Source: Peromyscus leucopus (Eukaryota; Chordata; Mammalia; Rodentia; Cricetidae). From it: 64,000 nucleotides of DNA. The stretch is from assembly GCF_004664715.2 (NCBI RefSeq), contig NC_051082.1:3940124-4004123 (forward strand). The letters are read 5' to 3'. The translations under genes and the position numbers were made by a program. This document shows positions 1 through 43,333 of this stretch, piece by piece. Under the pieces are notes generated by a model. That model was not told where the DNA came from. It searched no databases and worked only from the letters and a program-made list of their open reading frames with translations. How positions within the stretch are numbered: position 1 is the stretch's first letter; every line of letters begins with the position of its first letter.

Positions 1-67
1 ACAGAGATCCGCCTGGCTCTGCCTTCCGAGTGCTGGGATTAAAGGCGTGCGCCACCACCGCCAGGCT
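1..67 (-). repeat. B1 SINE, truncated, reverse orientation
   Basis: The reverse complement reads as the 5' half of B1 (gcctggcggtggtggcgcac, cctttaatcccagcac) and ends at the 'gatctctgt' segment at the window edge. The 'gagccaggcgg' variant is of the cricetid type. Confidence 0.85.
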
Positions 68-194
68 TTCTCAGCCTTTTACAGCCAAACGGATTTTGAT
101 TACTGGTACATTTCACAGGCTTGAACAGGGCACAGATGAGCGGTGCCTGCCTGATTAACAGATGTGGAAGGCTGGGGGTGTGGCTGCATCCCCA

Positions 195-522
195 GGCAGG
201 GTAGTGCATACCTGTAATCCCAAAACAAAGGAGGCAGAAACAGGAGACTTGGAAGTTCAAAGCCGGTCTCAGCTACCTACATAGGGATTTGGAAGCCAGA
301 CTAGGCTAGAGACCCCGACTCACAGACAAATGGGGCTGGAGAGATGGCTGAGAAGTTATGAGCACAGCCGCATGCTGCTCTTGCAGAGAGGACCCGGTTT
401 CATTCCCAGAATCCAGTGGGTGGTTCATAGCTACCTATACCTCCAGCTCCAAGAAGATCCTGTGCCTCTGGCACAAAGCCACCACACATACATGTAACTG
501 AAAACAAAATAAATTGAAAATG
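195..522 (+). repeat. Old B1/B4-like piece followed by a B2/B3-type SINE
   Basis: 195-325 resembles a diverged B1/B4 right half (cctgtaatcccaaaac, ggaggcagaaacagg). 328-522 begins ggggctggagagatggct and shows B-box-like and downstream B2/B3 sequence, ending in an A-rich tail. Confidence 0.75.
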
Positions 523-1506
523 AGGGAGAACCAGATGTGGGAGCCAAGGTTCGAGAGGTGAAGAGGCTGGCCCAGGGCTCCACAGCTAGTCTCAGTATAA
601 CCTGGGGTTCAAGCACCATCAGCCCAGGTTCTCGGCTTTCTCTGATGGTATCCCCACTCCACTGACAGATACCATGTGACCAGCAGGCTAGGGAAACCTG
701 CCATGGCCACAGCCCTTGAGATTAATATGGAAGGGTGTGCAGGGAACCCAGAGAGGTTAGGGTGAGGATTGGTACCACAAGTCTTTGTGTGGCACTGTAG
801 GATGCCCTTCTCCATCCCTGCAAGGCACAGGATTCACAAAGAGACCCCTGCCCCAGTCCCAGCCTGAACCTGGCTCTCCAGGAGACTGCCTTCCCACTCT
901 ATGAGAGATCCCAGAGCTCACAGAGTGGTGAGGAGACACCTTACCACCGGTGTGGTCCAGGCAATGGCTCAGTTTCCACGCCTGTCACACAGACCCAACG
1001 ATGGCTCCCCTCCAGGCAGTCCTGAGAATCCAGTGGGACACAGGTCAGGCAAGGATCTGGCAATACAGCTGGGACAAAACCGGCATTTAGCGATCAATGT
1101 TCAGAAAGTACCCCCGGATCTACTCATAGAGCGGCCAGGTCTTAGCATGGCAAGGCATGAGAGGCTGGTCTGATAGAGAAATTGCTCCTCTTTCCATACT
1201 CTCCACTCAAGCTCTGCCTCTGGCCACTCCGAACACCAGCCGATCTTTGAAAGCCCCCAGAGTCCTCGCCAGTCGGCTCCTTAAGCTCTCAGGTCCCTCC
1301 TGCACTCCACCCACGGTCCTTCTTCCTGTTCGTTGAGCACTTTCCTCTTTTTGCTCCAGGATCTCTGCCCTTTCGGCCCATATACTCTTGCCCTACATGT
1401 CTGCACAGCTCTCTTCCTTGTCACCACTGAGGCCCTGCCTCCCATGGCCCTGCCTCCCATAGCCAATTCCCAGAGGTCCTAACCAGCTCCACTCCATGCC
1501 TGGTGC

Positions 1507-1509
<3 letters not shown>

Positions 1510-1578
<69 letters not shown>
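1510..1578. repeat. (CA)n microsatellite, about 34 units
   Basis: Uninterrupted CA dinucleotide run in the first intron; probably polymorphic. Confidence 0.97.
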
Positions 1579-1579
<1 letters not shown>

Positions 1580-2209
1580 CGTTACCCTGATGCCAAGTGC
1601 ATCACCATCCACAGGCATCTTGCTTGTCCAACCGGGTCTTTGCACTCGGTGCTCCCGGTTCGGCAGGGGTGTCCACTCCAGTCTTGGCCCGCTCAACCCG
1701 TCAGCACCTGGGACAGCGCTGTGGCTCCTGGCTGCACCCCGTGGACCAATGAGTGACTGGATGGGTAAATGAATGTGTGACTGACTCTCCCGCTGCCAGG
1801 AGACCTCCGAGTTTCAGCTTTGTCCACCTCCAGAACACTGTCCCTTCCAAGTCTAACCAAATGCTCTTTTCTGCTCCGTGCCAAGCAGGAGCTCCTGTGG
1901 CAGTGGATCTGTGCGATGATGTCCCTGTGGGTTGGGAGAATGAAACGCAGTCAGCTCTCCATGGCTGAGGGTTCATACCCTGGGTTTCAGGCAACCACAA
2001 ACAAAAAAACACCTGAGGGAAAAAATGCATTTGTAAGAAACTTGCACCGGATCCCCCCTTGTATTTCCGGCGTTCACACTGCCTTAGGGCCCAATGTCAC
2101 TTAGGACTGCAGAACATGTGAGGGAGTTCTGTGCAAATACCGCATTTCATACATGTGCTGGGCCACAAGGGATGCTGAGGGACTGACAGATGGCCACTAT
2201 GGCTGTCGG

Positions 2210-2280
2210 TAGCAACAATGCCCTTTACTGAGCACCCGCGCCATGCTCAATGCTGTTTGTTTCCTGCTCATGGATTAGAA
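2210..2280 (+). repeat. MIR-like fragment
   Basis: The segment ccctttactgagcacc, then a degenerate 'gccatgctcaatgctgt', matches the MIR core pattern (…actgagc-acctactatgtgcc…). Old and diverged. Confidence 0.4.
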
Positions 2281-3485
2281 TGGGGTGATGTATGCGCGTG
2301 CCCGCCACACTCCCTGATTTGTGATGATATGTCACTTGGCAGCTTCCCTGTGGACTGGACCATGTCGGGTTGATTCGCTGCTTTATTTAACTAGCGCCAC
2401 TCCATGAATCAGAGACCCTTTTTGGTCCATTTTGCGCATGATAAGACTGAACTCAGAGAGCAACGGCTTCCCCTGGTTCCACGGGTTGTTTGCGGGATAA
2501 CTGAAGTTTGAAATGGGGGTGACTGACTTCCAGAGCATGGGAGCCACCTTCTGAATGCTGGGCACTGCCCAGCCCAACGAGCTTATACATATTTTATGAA
2601 ATGCAAAGAGAGAAGGGGAAGGATATAGAAAAGTAGCCCCAAGCTCCCGGCTCTCGGCAGGCAGCGTCATTAGGAAAACACAGATGAAACCCGTCTGTTG
2701 ATGGGCTTATTTGGGGTTCATCACCTGAGATCAGCACCACCGAAATCGAAACGCTTCTCTGACCTGACTGAAGCCTGGCTCCCGCCCCAAGCTAGCAGGT
2801 ACCCTGCTGGATGTGGGCATGCAGGACTTGAGCCTGGGACCAAGAAGGGGGAGGGAAGAACTGCATCCAGGAGGAGCGGGCACCAGAGGAGAAGTCAGAT
2901 CCCTGGATGCAGCCAACACTGGTCAGTTCACCATGTTGTCTGTCTGTCCCAGTCTTGTGAGAGCATCGAGCATCGAGCCCCCAGACCAGCGGTCAGATCT
3001 CAATGCTGCAAGTTGTTCTGCACAGCCTTGATCAGGTCACGTCCTATCTCTGAGCTTCCGTGGAAGCACCCAGCCTCAGATGGCCGTGAAACAAACGGAG
3101 GGTGCTGAGAGCCAGACACTGCCTAGAAGAGTGTGCACACATCGCACATCGCTTCCAACCCCACAACAGCCCGGGAGTGGCTTCACGACCCCATCTGACC
3201 TGGAAAGAACACAGGAGCAGAGAGGCTGAGCAAGTTGCCCCAGGTTCTGCCCTTGAGGGAGGGAGCCGCAGAGAAGTCACAGGAGTTGTCTGGGTCACAC
3301 AACTGGTCGGGGAGAGCCAGGGAGTGAGACCCAGCTTGATTTCAAAGTTTCCTTCAGATAACAGGGAGGCTTGGGCCGAGCATGAAGGGGGGACATGGGG
3401 AGGGCTGTGTGACCCTGTTCAGAAACAGCAGGGAAGCCCACTCCCCACCTCCTCTGGTGGAAGACTCAGACACTTCATGTAGAAA

Positions 3486-3600
3486 TTATTGAGTCCCATT
3501 TCTCACCGAGAACCAGAGGATCAGAGAAGTTAAACTACCTGCCCAAGGTCACACATACAGCAGCTTAAAAGGCGGAACAGACTCTGTCCCAATTCTCTCA
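3486..3600 (+). repeat. MIR fragment (3' part)
   Basis: The series 'ccagaggatcagagaagtt', 'acctgcccaaggtcacac' and 'agcagcttaaaaggcgg' is the typical MIR 3' half. Confidence 0.65.
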
Positions 3601-3664
3601 GAATCCAAAGCCTTTATTGCTCACGGTGGAGTGACAGTATCTCTTTCCTAAGCCGTATAACCCA

Positions 3665-3880
3665 GCTGGGGACACGGCTCAGTTGATAAACTGCTTTGCA
3701 CCAGGACCCGGAGCTCATGTAAGAAAAGCTGGGCTTGTAGTGCATGCTTGCAATCTCAGCACGGGGGAGGCAGAGACAGGTAGGTCCCGGGGGCTCACAG
3801 GCTAGCCCACGAGGTGAGTTCCTGTCCAGTGAGGGACTCTGTCTCAAAAGGCAAGGTGGGAAACACCTGAGGAGCAACAC
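3665..3880 (+). repeat. tRNA-derived/B1 composite SINE (B4-type)
   Basis: An A-box-like 'ggctcagttgataaactgc' is followed by a B1-related right part ('cttgcaatctcagcacggg', 'gactctgtctcaaaa') and a CA/TG-rich tail from 3900 to about 4070. Confidence 0.7.
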
Positions 3881-5994
3881 TTGATGCTAGCTACAATGTG
3901 TACATGCATATGGAAGTGTTCACCCCATATACATGTGCACGCACACACAAATACACACATACATGAATGTCCACCCTACACACAAATATGCACACATATG
4001 TGCACATACACCCGTGAACATACATATACTCAAATGGTACATATTTTTATATAAATATATATGCACATATCTCCACTCATTCATCGATTCCATTCATAGG
4101 TGCCACACACTCTGTCCAGTGTCCTCTTTCATCTCATTTGGTCACATGATCATCAGCTCCAAATGACATCATCACCTAATCCAGGGACAGTGTGACCATC
4201 TACCACAGGCAATATTCTGAGGTGCTGGGCTTAAGAGTCTGGTGTCTCCTCTTGGGCAGGGGCTGTGCATAAGACACAGGTCTCCTCAAGGCACCCCCGG
4301 CAGAGTTTCTGATCCCACTTGTCAAGCAGGGAAATGATGTCTCCGGGAGCCCAATTCTGTGGCTAGGTGCCTCAAACCCAGGTCTGGCTGACTTCGGCAC
4401 AGCGGGATACCTCAGAAGCCTGTTCACAACAGTACAGAAAAAAGCATGCAAACCTGCTTATGTTCAGCCACCCTCTTAGCAGATGGCCTCCATCAGAGAC
4501 CGGGGAATTCCATAAAAAATAAAATAAAATAATGAGAGCAGAAGAAAAAGTGTGAAGAGAGGAGAATTCAGAGCAGTGAAAAGGAGTCCTCACATGCTGG
4601 ATTCTGGGCTGGACATAAATGCCAGCCTGGGCCCCTTAGATATTTCAGTGGTCTCTGGGGTCCTAGAAATGCTGACAGATTGTGTGAACTTAGCCATTAA
4701 TCCCCCTTCCTGTGGCCTGTGACACAGTGTCCCTGTTTTACATACCTGAACTCCCCTGCCTCTGAGAGTGTCTGCCACCACAGTGGGATTTGAGCACAGG
4801 ACCCGGGAAAGGCCGAGCAGGGTCCCAGGGTTGTCCGTCACAAGGCTGAGCTCATATATGGCAGTGCTGTGATATTCTAGGGGTCAGGACCAGATTGGCT
4901 GGCAGAGAGAAGCCACCTGGTCCTGCCCAGGGGAGGTAGGAAAAGTAACTCAGCTTGTGTATCATGACAGTGACTTCACAGGGAAATAGTATGTGGCAGG
5001 CCTGTGTTCTAAGCACAGAGGACCCTGTGTCTCCCTTCTGTTGACAGATGAGGAAACAGACATTCTCGTGTTCTTTCAACAAATATGGGACATCTCAGTT
5101 TAATGCTAGCCTGGGGACAGCCTAGTAGAGTCGAGCAGCATCTGATGGTTCAGGGAGACCCCTGAATTCTCAAAGCTCTGGGTTCCATCCCCCAAACAAC
5201 ACCATACCAACTGAAAAAGGATTCTCTGCCATAGTGAGCATATCATTTCAGATGGAAAGTCTAGACTTGGGGGAGAAGAACTTGTCTCCAACCCTGACTG
5301 TCACCAGCCCCAGGGAGTCCTCCCTCTCTGTCCTCCACCCTAGTGTATGAGCAGGGTGGAGAAAACTCCAGGGTCCTGCCTCAGGGTAATATGCCAGAAA
5401 TGGCAGCTTTGGAGGAGATGAGCCTGAGCTTGGGTTTGGTCTAAGAACTTCCCTGTGGGCGGCTTCAGCAAGTCAATAAGCTTCAGCATCAGGGTTCTGG
5501 GGAGTGTCCATCTGTCCTGCCATGCGACTGGACTGCAGAAAAGATCTGACACCTGGGCTTCAACACCTCTTAATCCTCTCCTCCCTCCTCCTCCTCACTC
5601 CCTCTCCTTCTTCCTCATCCCCCACCCCCATTCCCCCCATCTTCCCACCACCACCACTTAACTGCCCTCCTGCACAGACGGAACTTGGTCCTAGCTGTTG
5701 TCGTATTTGGTCTGGCAGAATGCCAGTGTCGTGAGCCAGGAAAGGTCGTGAGCCAGGGGAGACAGGCCTGCACCCCCAGCTTCAATCTGTAAGAATTCAG
5801 GGCATGGGCCTCATGCCCTGTCTTGAGTCCAGCAGGCTGGTGGGTGGGCAGTGCCACCCACCCTAACTGGGTCAGGGAACCCCTGTAGGGAGGCAGGTGA
5901 GATCTGCCTATAATCCCGGCACTCAGGAGGCAGAGGCAAGAGGATGTTAACGTCCTAATGACTGGCTCTCCAGTCTGTAAAATGGATCCCAGTG

Positions 5995-6144
5995 GGGTTG
6001 GAGAGATGGCTCAGCAGTTAAGAGCATCCGCTGCCCTTGTAGAGGACATGAGTGGCGCGGTCCCAGCACCCACACCAAGCAGCTCACAACCTCCTGTAAC
6101 TCCAGGGGATTCAAACTGTCTTCTGGCTTTGCAGACATCTGCAC

Positions 6145-6182
<38 letters not shown>

Positions 6183-6225
6183 GCACGCACGCACGCACGC
6201 GCACACACACGCACATGCATGCACT
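5995..6225 (+). repeat. B3/B2 SINE with (CA)n(CGCA)n tail
   Basis: It begins ggggttggagagatggctca, has a Pol III A box, and runs into CA repeats from 6149 and CGCA units from about 6178. Confidence 0.85.
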
Positions 6226-6282
6226 TTTTAAAAAGGGGGTTCCTAAAAAGCTTGTGAAATTTGAGTTTCAGAAAGTCACAAA

Positions 6283-6362
6283 GGCTGGGAGCATGGCTCC
6301 ACGGCAGAGTGCTAACGAGTATGTGTCGGGCCCTGGGTTTTGCCTGAAACAGAAATAAACAA
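6283..6362 (+). repeat. ID-like SINE fragment
   Basis: Diverged tRNA-Ala-like sequence (gcatggctccacggcagagtg, then gggccctgggttttgcc), ending at an A-rich stretch. Confidence 0.5.
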
Positions 6363-6807
6363 GCTTAGGCCCCAAGTGAAGCATGTGGGAGACCCTGCCC
6401 TGCACCTACAGCACCCTGTCTGTCTGAGATGGGAGGCGTTTAGGATGCCAGAAAGAACAAAGGCCAGCGGGACCCTCCGGAGTTGTCACTAGTGATGAGC
6501 GGACCTTCCAGACCTTCCACGGCCACTAAAACAGGCCTTATCCTGGGTGAAGTGAGGCTCCTTCTGGGCTAGGGGCGTGGCCCCAGCAGCCAGTGACACC
6601 AGGAAACGGCTGTCCCTCCTGTCTTCAGGGCCTGCAGCCTCACCCATCAGTGCCCACTGCCCTGATTGGCCAGCATTTTCCTCCCCTTGTTTGTGCCCTG
6701 AGGACACACTTGGCGAAGCCACACAGCCAGGGGCGTGACAGGGACCTCCTCTTGCAGCCCTCCGGCTTCGTCCACAGCTGTCCCTAACTCTTCCTCTTTC
6801 CACACAG

Positions 6808-38097
<31,290 letters not shown>

Positions 38098-39672
38098 TGG
38101 GTGGCCAGGGAGGGTTCCAGCTCCCCACTTGGCTCCAAGAGCTGGCTTCCCTCTGCCATGATGACAGCCCCAGGCTTCTGCCTGCCTTCAGAGAGACCCC
38201 CTCCGAGGCCTGGGGAGGAGACATCCAGGCACCTTCCCCTGGCTGCCTGTTTGGGGCGTCCCTGTCCCTGCTGTTGGGGTGGGGGGGGGAGGAGATGATT
38301 ATCATGGAGACGGCAGTGGTTGGGAGGTTCTGGAGATGACAGCTGATGAAAAGTTATAAGCAGTGACCCTGCAGCTGACTGTGTGGGCCCCTGTCTCTTC
38401 CCCTGAGCGAGCACTGGCTTTATGATCTCTCTCAGGCCATCTGTATGTGACAGGCAGATGTCTGGGACCTGTCTCCATGGCCTTAGATCTCTGGCTTCTG
38501 AGGTGGGGGAACTGGTGCCCCGGCACCACCGTGGGAGCTGTCCCCCAGGCTAAATCACGTATGAGATCCAAGCTGGGTGCTGTTCCACTTCGAGGGCTGG
38601 AACTCTGTCCTTTCTGCCCACGCTGTGTCTTGGAGGGCGGGGTGACTTTGGGGGTTTTGACCCTTCTTCCAAAGTCCCTTAGGTACCAAACATCAACCCA
38701 AAGGTTGGTCATGTACCACGTACAGAGCCCCCAATGACCCATCTTTTCAGGGTGGGGTCCAACATGTCTATCTTACACTGCCCTCCTGAACCCTTAACCA
38801 GGGAGTCCTTTACTACCCAGGGGAGGGAACAGACTGCTCCAGCTCAGAGGGAGCCACACTCAAAACAGTCCCCCTACCCACAAGACATCAGCCTCCCTTC
38901 CCTCGCTTACAGCCCAACAGGGACAGTCGCCCCCCCCCCCCGGGGACTCCTTAGAAACGGAGTAATGAATGGCTGTCCATTCCCACTGCGCCACTGCTCT
39001 CTCGATGCCGAGACACCAAACCAAAGGATTTCTGACTTGAGTCACTGATCATGTTTTCCAAAGCATGCATCCAGGATCCCGTCTCCCCACCTCGGATCCC
39101 CGTGGCTTCCCCTCCAGCCCACACTTTCACCATTCCCACTGCATAGACACAAAAGCCATAGTCACAGTCCCCTTGCTCTTCTGTCTGGAGCAGCCTCCAC
39201 CCCCCACTCCCCACCCCCCACCCCCAGAGCCTTGGGGGGGGGGCAAATGAACACTGGTTCCCACCGAGCCAAGGAACCCCGGAGAAGGGTCACGCAAAGA
39301 GATATATTTTTTTAAGAGGAATATGACCAAGACATTCTGCCCCTTGGACACTGGCCACGCAAAAAGAAGGGCCAGAGACTGTCCCTGATTCCCTTCTCCG
39401 ATGCCCTCGTCTGAAGGGTTTGGACCACCCCAGGGCTCAGCCAGGGGGCTCTGAATGTATTTTGTATGGTGTTTCTTCCCCTCCTCCCAGGCTAATTTAT
39501 AGTTTTCTTTCACCGGGGAGTAGATGGCCGGGTCTCCCCTCCTGTTTGGAGGTCAGTTCTCTCTAGGTCCAGAACTCGGGCCAGTTCCTTGCTAGTGGCC
39601 ACCTCTGGTCACGAACTTTCTGTTCGAAGATTCCTCAGGTCGACACTGTCATTAAAAAGAGTTTTGTTGCTA
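38098..39672 (+). other. Wscd2: Wscd2 3'UTR (approximate end)
   Basis: Mostly unique sequence follows the stop codon up to the ATTAAA at 39,651, with no SINE in it. It contains C-runs at 38,931-38,941 and 39,200-39,227 with a G-run at 39,234-39,243. Cleavage is predicted about 20 bases after the signal. The 3' end is inferred and not proven by transcript data. Confidence 0.6.
39651..39656 (+). terminator. Wscd2: Polyadenylation signal ATTAAA
   Basis: This is the common variant hexamer ATTAAA, followed by a T/G-rich stretch (gttttgttg, and ctgttgtagattgtg at about 39,689). No AATAAA is present between the stop codon and this point, so it is the best candidate for the Wscd2 mRNA end. Confidence 0.55.
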
Positions 39673-40270
39673 ATTCTACCACGTGGCCCTGTTGTAGATT
39701 GTGAGTTCACAAAGGAGACATTTTCTTGGGGTGGGGGGATGGGGGGATGTCCAGGAGAGGGCTGAGGATTCTCTAGGTTTGTGCACAGATGTAGAAGAGG
39801 GTGTGGTGTCCCATGGGAGGTGTCGCTTCTATGTATGTGAGTGACAGAGACCCTGTATGGAGCCAGTGACAACATAGAGACACAGGGGAGTCTTTCTGAC
39901 ACCCAGGGGCCCTGTGGTTGGCCCATTCATTCTCCAAGCCTCTACCCTGGCTTCTCACACACCAGACTGCAGCTTCTGTGGGGAAGGCTGTGACTAGAGA
40001 CTTTCCCGGCGGAGTGAGAAAGAGCTTTTCATGTTGCCTTGTTGGCACTGAGGGGGAGGGGCAGCTGAGACAGGCAGGGAAAAGGCAGGGCTTCACCCCC
40101 TCAAAGTCCTGGGCCACCAACACAGGAGCAAGAAGCAGGACTTCAGTGGTAGAGTCATTGGGAGAGGGAACGCTCTCATGAAAGCCACGCTGGGTGACAG
40201 AGTTCATCTGGGCCTGGGGTAACTCAGATCGAAGTCTTAAACCAACTCTGACCTGTCACAGACACACCCA

Positions 40271-40580
40271 ATCCTAGACCCTTGAACCTGGGTCACCCAA
40301 ACTGAGATACTTGGGTCACCCAAGCCTAGACCCTTGAACTAAACTGGGTCACCTAAGCCTAGACCCTTGAACCTGGTCAACCAAACTGAGACCCTTAAAC
40401 CTGGGTCACCTTAAACCTAGACCTTTTAACCTGGGTCTCCCAACCCTAGACCCCTGAACCTGGGTCACCCAGTCCTAGACCCCTGAACCTGGGTCACCCA
40501 GTCCTAGACCCCTGAACCTGGGTCACCAGTCCTAGACCCCTGAACCTTGGGTCACCTAATCTTGGACCCTTGAACCTGGA
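40271..40580. repeat. 29-bp minisatellite, left array
   Basis: About 11 units, the first ones diverged, of a repeat containing 'cctagaccc', 'tgaacctgggtcaccc'. It is the reverse complement of the array at 41,149-41,500. Confidence 0.95.
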
Positions 40581-41148
40581 TCCTGTTACAGTTTATATGC
40601 TCATAGACATATACTGATCCATGACCAATCTTAGACTAAACCTAATCCTTATCCTATCTCCACATTGACTGAGTCCCAAGGCTGGTCCTATGCATACTGA
40701 GCCCTGCTCACAGCTATTTGACCACTCTACCCATGTTCCCAGGCTAATCCCTGACCTGCCCCAAAACAGATGCCATTGATGTCTCTTGAATGGTCCTTAC
40801 TCTGTGTCCTGACCGACTCTAGGTGCTGACTAAGCCACAGTCTTGGCTTGGAAGGCATCTGAACCTTGGTCAGGTGTGCCCTGATGTGACCTTACATCAA
40901 GGCTTGACTAGCCCTGGTGGCCTGCTCCTGAACCAGTGTGCTGGCTTGCTTTGAACCTAAGTCCCCTCTATGTCCCCGAGGCCACCTCCACCCACCCACT
41001 CCCAGTGAGGGAAGCCATATGGCATCTAGCTGGCCTGGATTCTTGTCTCGGGGTCACAAGGAATCTGCTGCATCCATCCCCCACTCCTCCCTGATGCTCC
41101 AGGCCATGGCCAGGGGTGAAGCTGGGCTGAAGCACATGTCACAGGTGT

Positions 41149-41500
41149 TCCGGGGTCTGGGATTGGGTGACCCAGGTTCAGGGGTCTAGGATTGGGTGAC
41201 CCAAGTTCAGGGGTCTAGGACTGGGTGACCCAGGTTCAGGGATCTAGGATTGGGTGACCCAGGTTCAGGGGTCTAGGACTGGGTGACCCAGGTTCAGGAG
41301 TCTAGGACTGGGTGACCCAGGTTCCGGGGTCTAGGACTGGGTGACCCAGGTTCAGGGGTCTAGGACTGGGTGACCCAGGTTCAGGGATCTAGGATTGGGT
41401 GACCCAGGTTCAGGGGTCTAGGATTGGGTGACCCAGGTTCAGGGGTCTAGGACTGGGTGACCCAGGTTTAAGAGTCTCGAATTGGGTGACCCAGGTTCAA
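41149..41500. repeat. 29-bp minisatellite, right array (inverted copy)
   Basis: Twelve units of 29 bp with very little divergence, each with the palindrome CTGGGTGACCCAG or its ATTGGG variant and 'ttcaggggtctagg'. Confidence 0.97.
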
Positions 41501-43081
41501 TGGTCACTGCCCTTCCTGTGGCCATTTTTAGTCAAATCTTTACCTTTCAGACTTAGGTGGAACTAAAGGAACGTTCTTTCGATCACTTGCTCACACATAC
41601 TCCCTAAGCATGTATTGTCAGTGTGTCAGACCCTGCGCCCTGTTACAGAGTCTTAAAAAAAAGGAATTTAAAAAGTCCCCATCCCTGCAGATGTCCACGG
41701 AATCAGAAAGCATTTGGGGGAGAGGAGAGGAAGCCCCGGTGACCCCGTGAGCTGCAGAGACTGCTGACCTGCTCACAGCTCAGGCTCTCACTGTGGAAAG
41801 CAACAGGAAGCATGGCCGTGGGTCCCAGGGGTCCCCAGCACAAGGGGGCAGGAGACATCCAAGCTGGGTTCTGCTGTCTTCCCACAGTGGCTCCCAGAAT
41901 AATCAGAATAAGGCTGATTATTGGAATCAATCCCAGGTTTTCCCAGGCGCCCTGGAGGCAGCCGCATCCCATGTAGAGGGAAGAGGAGAGGCAAGGGGGT
42001 GTGGGCAGGTCCTCCAAAGACTATCCTCAGGTCCAGCCCCTCTTCCCCTGGGTCTCTCTTTTGTTTTCTTTCTCCTCCTCCTCCTTTCTCCTCCTCACTG
42101 TTTTTCTTACGGCCATGGTTTCCCTCTCTGAGGTCCGATTTCCTCCAGCTGCCCAGGGTGCCTCTTTCTTCTCTGCCCACCCCTGGCTGCTCCTCTGCCT
42201 TTCTCTGCCTCTCTCGCCACCTGCTCATCCTGGTCTGCATTGTTTTTGCAAGTGTCTCTCCATCTCTACCCCTTGATCCTGGAGCTCTCAACTCCTCTCT
42301 CCTTCCCTCCCTACACCCCCTCCCACCCCATTGCCTCCTCCTGCAGCGTGGGGGTGGCTCTGTGGGATCCAGGCATCAGGAGACAAATGTACCTGGGCTG
42401 GTAACCAAGGAAGTCGTTTCCTTAGCAACAAAATCTACAGGCAGGGGCTGCACTGCCCTGTCCCCAGCTCTGCTGTTGCAGTAACAGGATAAAGGAAGAG
42501 GGAAGGAAAAAAATGAGAAAGGGAAAGAAAGAACAGAACGGGTGTCAGGCTGAGTGCCTCAGTGTGACACTGCTGTGGTCCCTCCAGGAAGGGACAATGC
42601 TCCGGCACCAGCTCATTGTCAGACGCTTTGGGAACACTCAAAATTTGAGGCGCAGAGTGGGTGAGAGCTGAGGGAGGCAGAGTGGAGGGGGTAAGCACCT
42701 GGAGGACTAGACCATGGGTCGGACGTGTAGAAAAGACAAAAAAAGGCAACCGGGGCCTGGAGCTCCCAGGCTCAGCCATCCCCAGACACCAGGGGGACCC
42801 CGTGACTGAATGAGAACACAGTGAGGGGACAAGGTGAGTGGGGGGAAGTATCCTACAGTTTCTGGTCCCTCAGGAGTTCCCCTCAGCGGGTGCCGGGGTA
42901 GGAGAGTATAATGAAGGGTGCAGAGATCTCCCTTCTGAACTGCTAAGGAGAAACGTGGAGGCCTGGAACCACCCAGGGCACAACCAAGGCTCGAGATGCT
43001 TAAAGAAGTTAAGTAATTCACTCAGACACAAAGGTTGACGGCAATGCTTGGGTTGAAACCAGAAACCATGAGAGCCCGTTT

Positions 43082-43333
43082 GGAAGGTGGGAGGGGCAAA
43101 GGGGGTACCGGGAGAGAGGAGGGGGAGCAGAGAGAGACAGAGAGAGAGACAAAGACAGAGACAGAGACATAGGGGGAGGAAGAGAGGGAGAGAGAGAGGG
43201 AAGGAAGGGGAGGGAGGGAAGGGGGAGGGAGGGAGGGAGAGAGAGAGAGAGGGAGGAGGGAGGGAGGGAGGAGGGAGGGAGGAAGGAGGGAGAGAGGGAG
43301 GGAGAGGGGGGAGGGGAGGGAGGAAGGGGGAGC
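43082..43333. repeat. Purine-only (GGGA/GAGA) tract
   Basis: About 250 bases almost without pyrimidines on the + strand, mostly ggga, gaga and gggaggga units. Confidence 0.93.

Larger units (their letters stand above)
1..6807 (+). other. Wscd2: Wscd2 intron (3' part), upstream of the first exon in the window
   Basis: No coding exon is recognised here. The expected first coding exon with the transmembrane anchor is absent, so it must lie further upstream. The stretch contains SINEs at 1-67, 195-522, 3665-3880 and 5995-6225, an ID fragment at 6283-6362, a CA microsatellite at 1510-1578, a MIR piece at 3486-3600 and a pyrimidine-rich tract at 5570-5660. Confidence 0.75.

Noticed and set aside
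1..6807. First coding exon of Wscd2 with the membrane anchor
   Set aside because: No frame with a hydrophobic anchor followed by a donor in the right phase was found.
41149..41500. CRISPR-like regular 29-bp repeat
   Set aside because: Units are directly tandem with no unique spacers, in a mammalian genome; it is a minisatellite.
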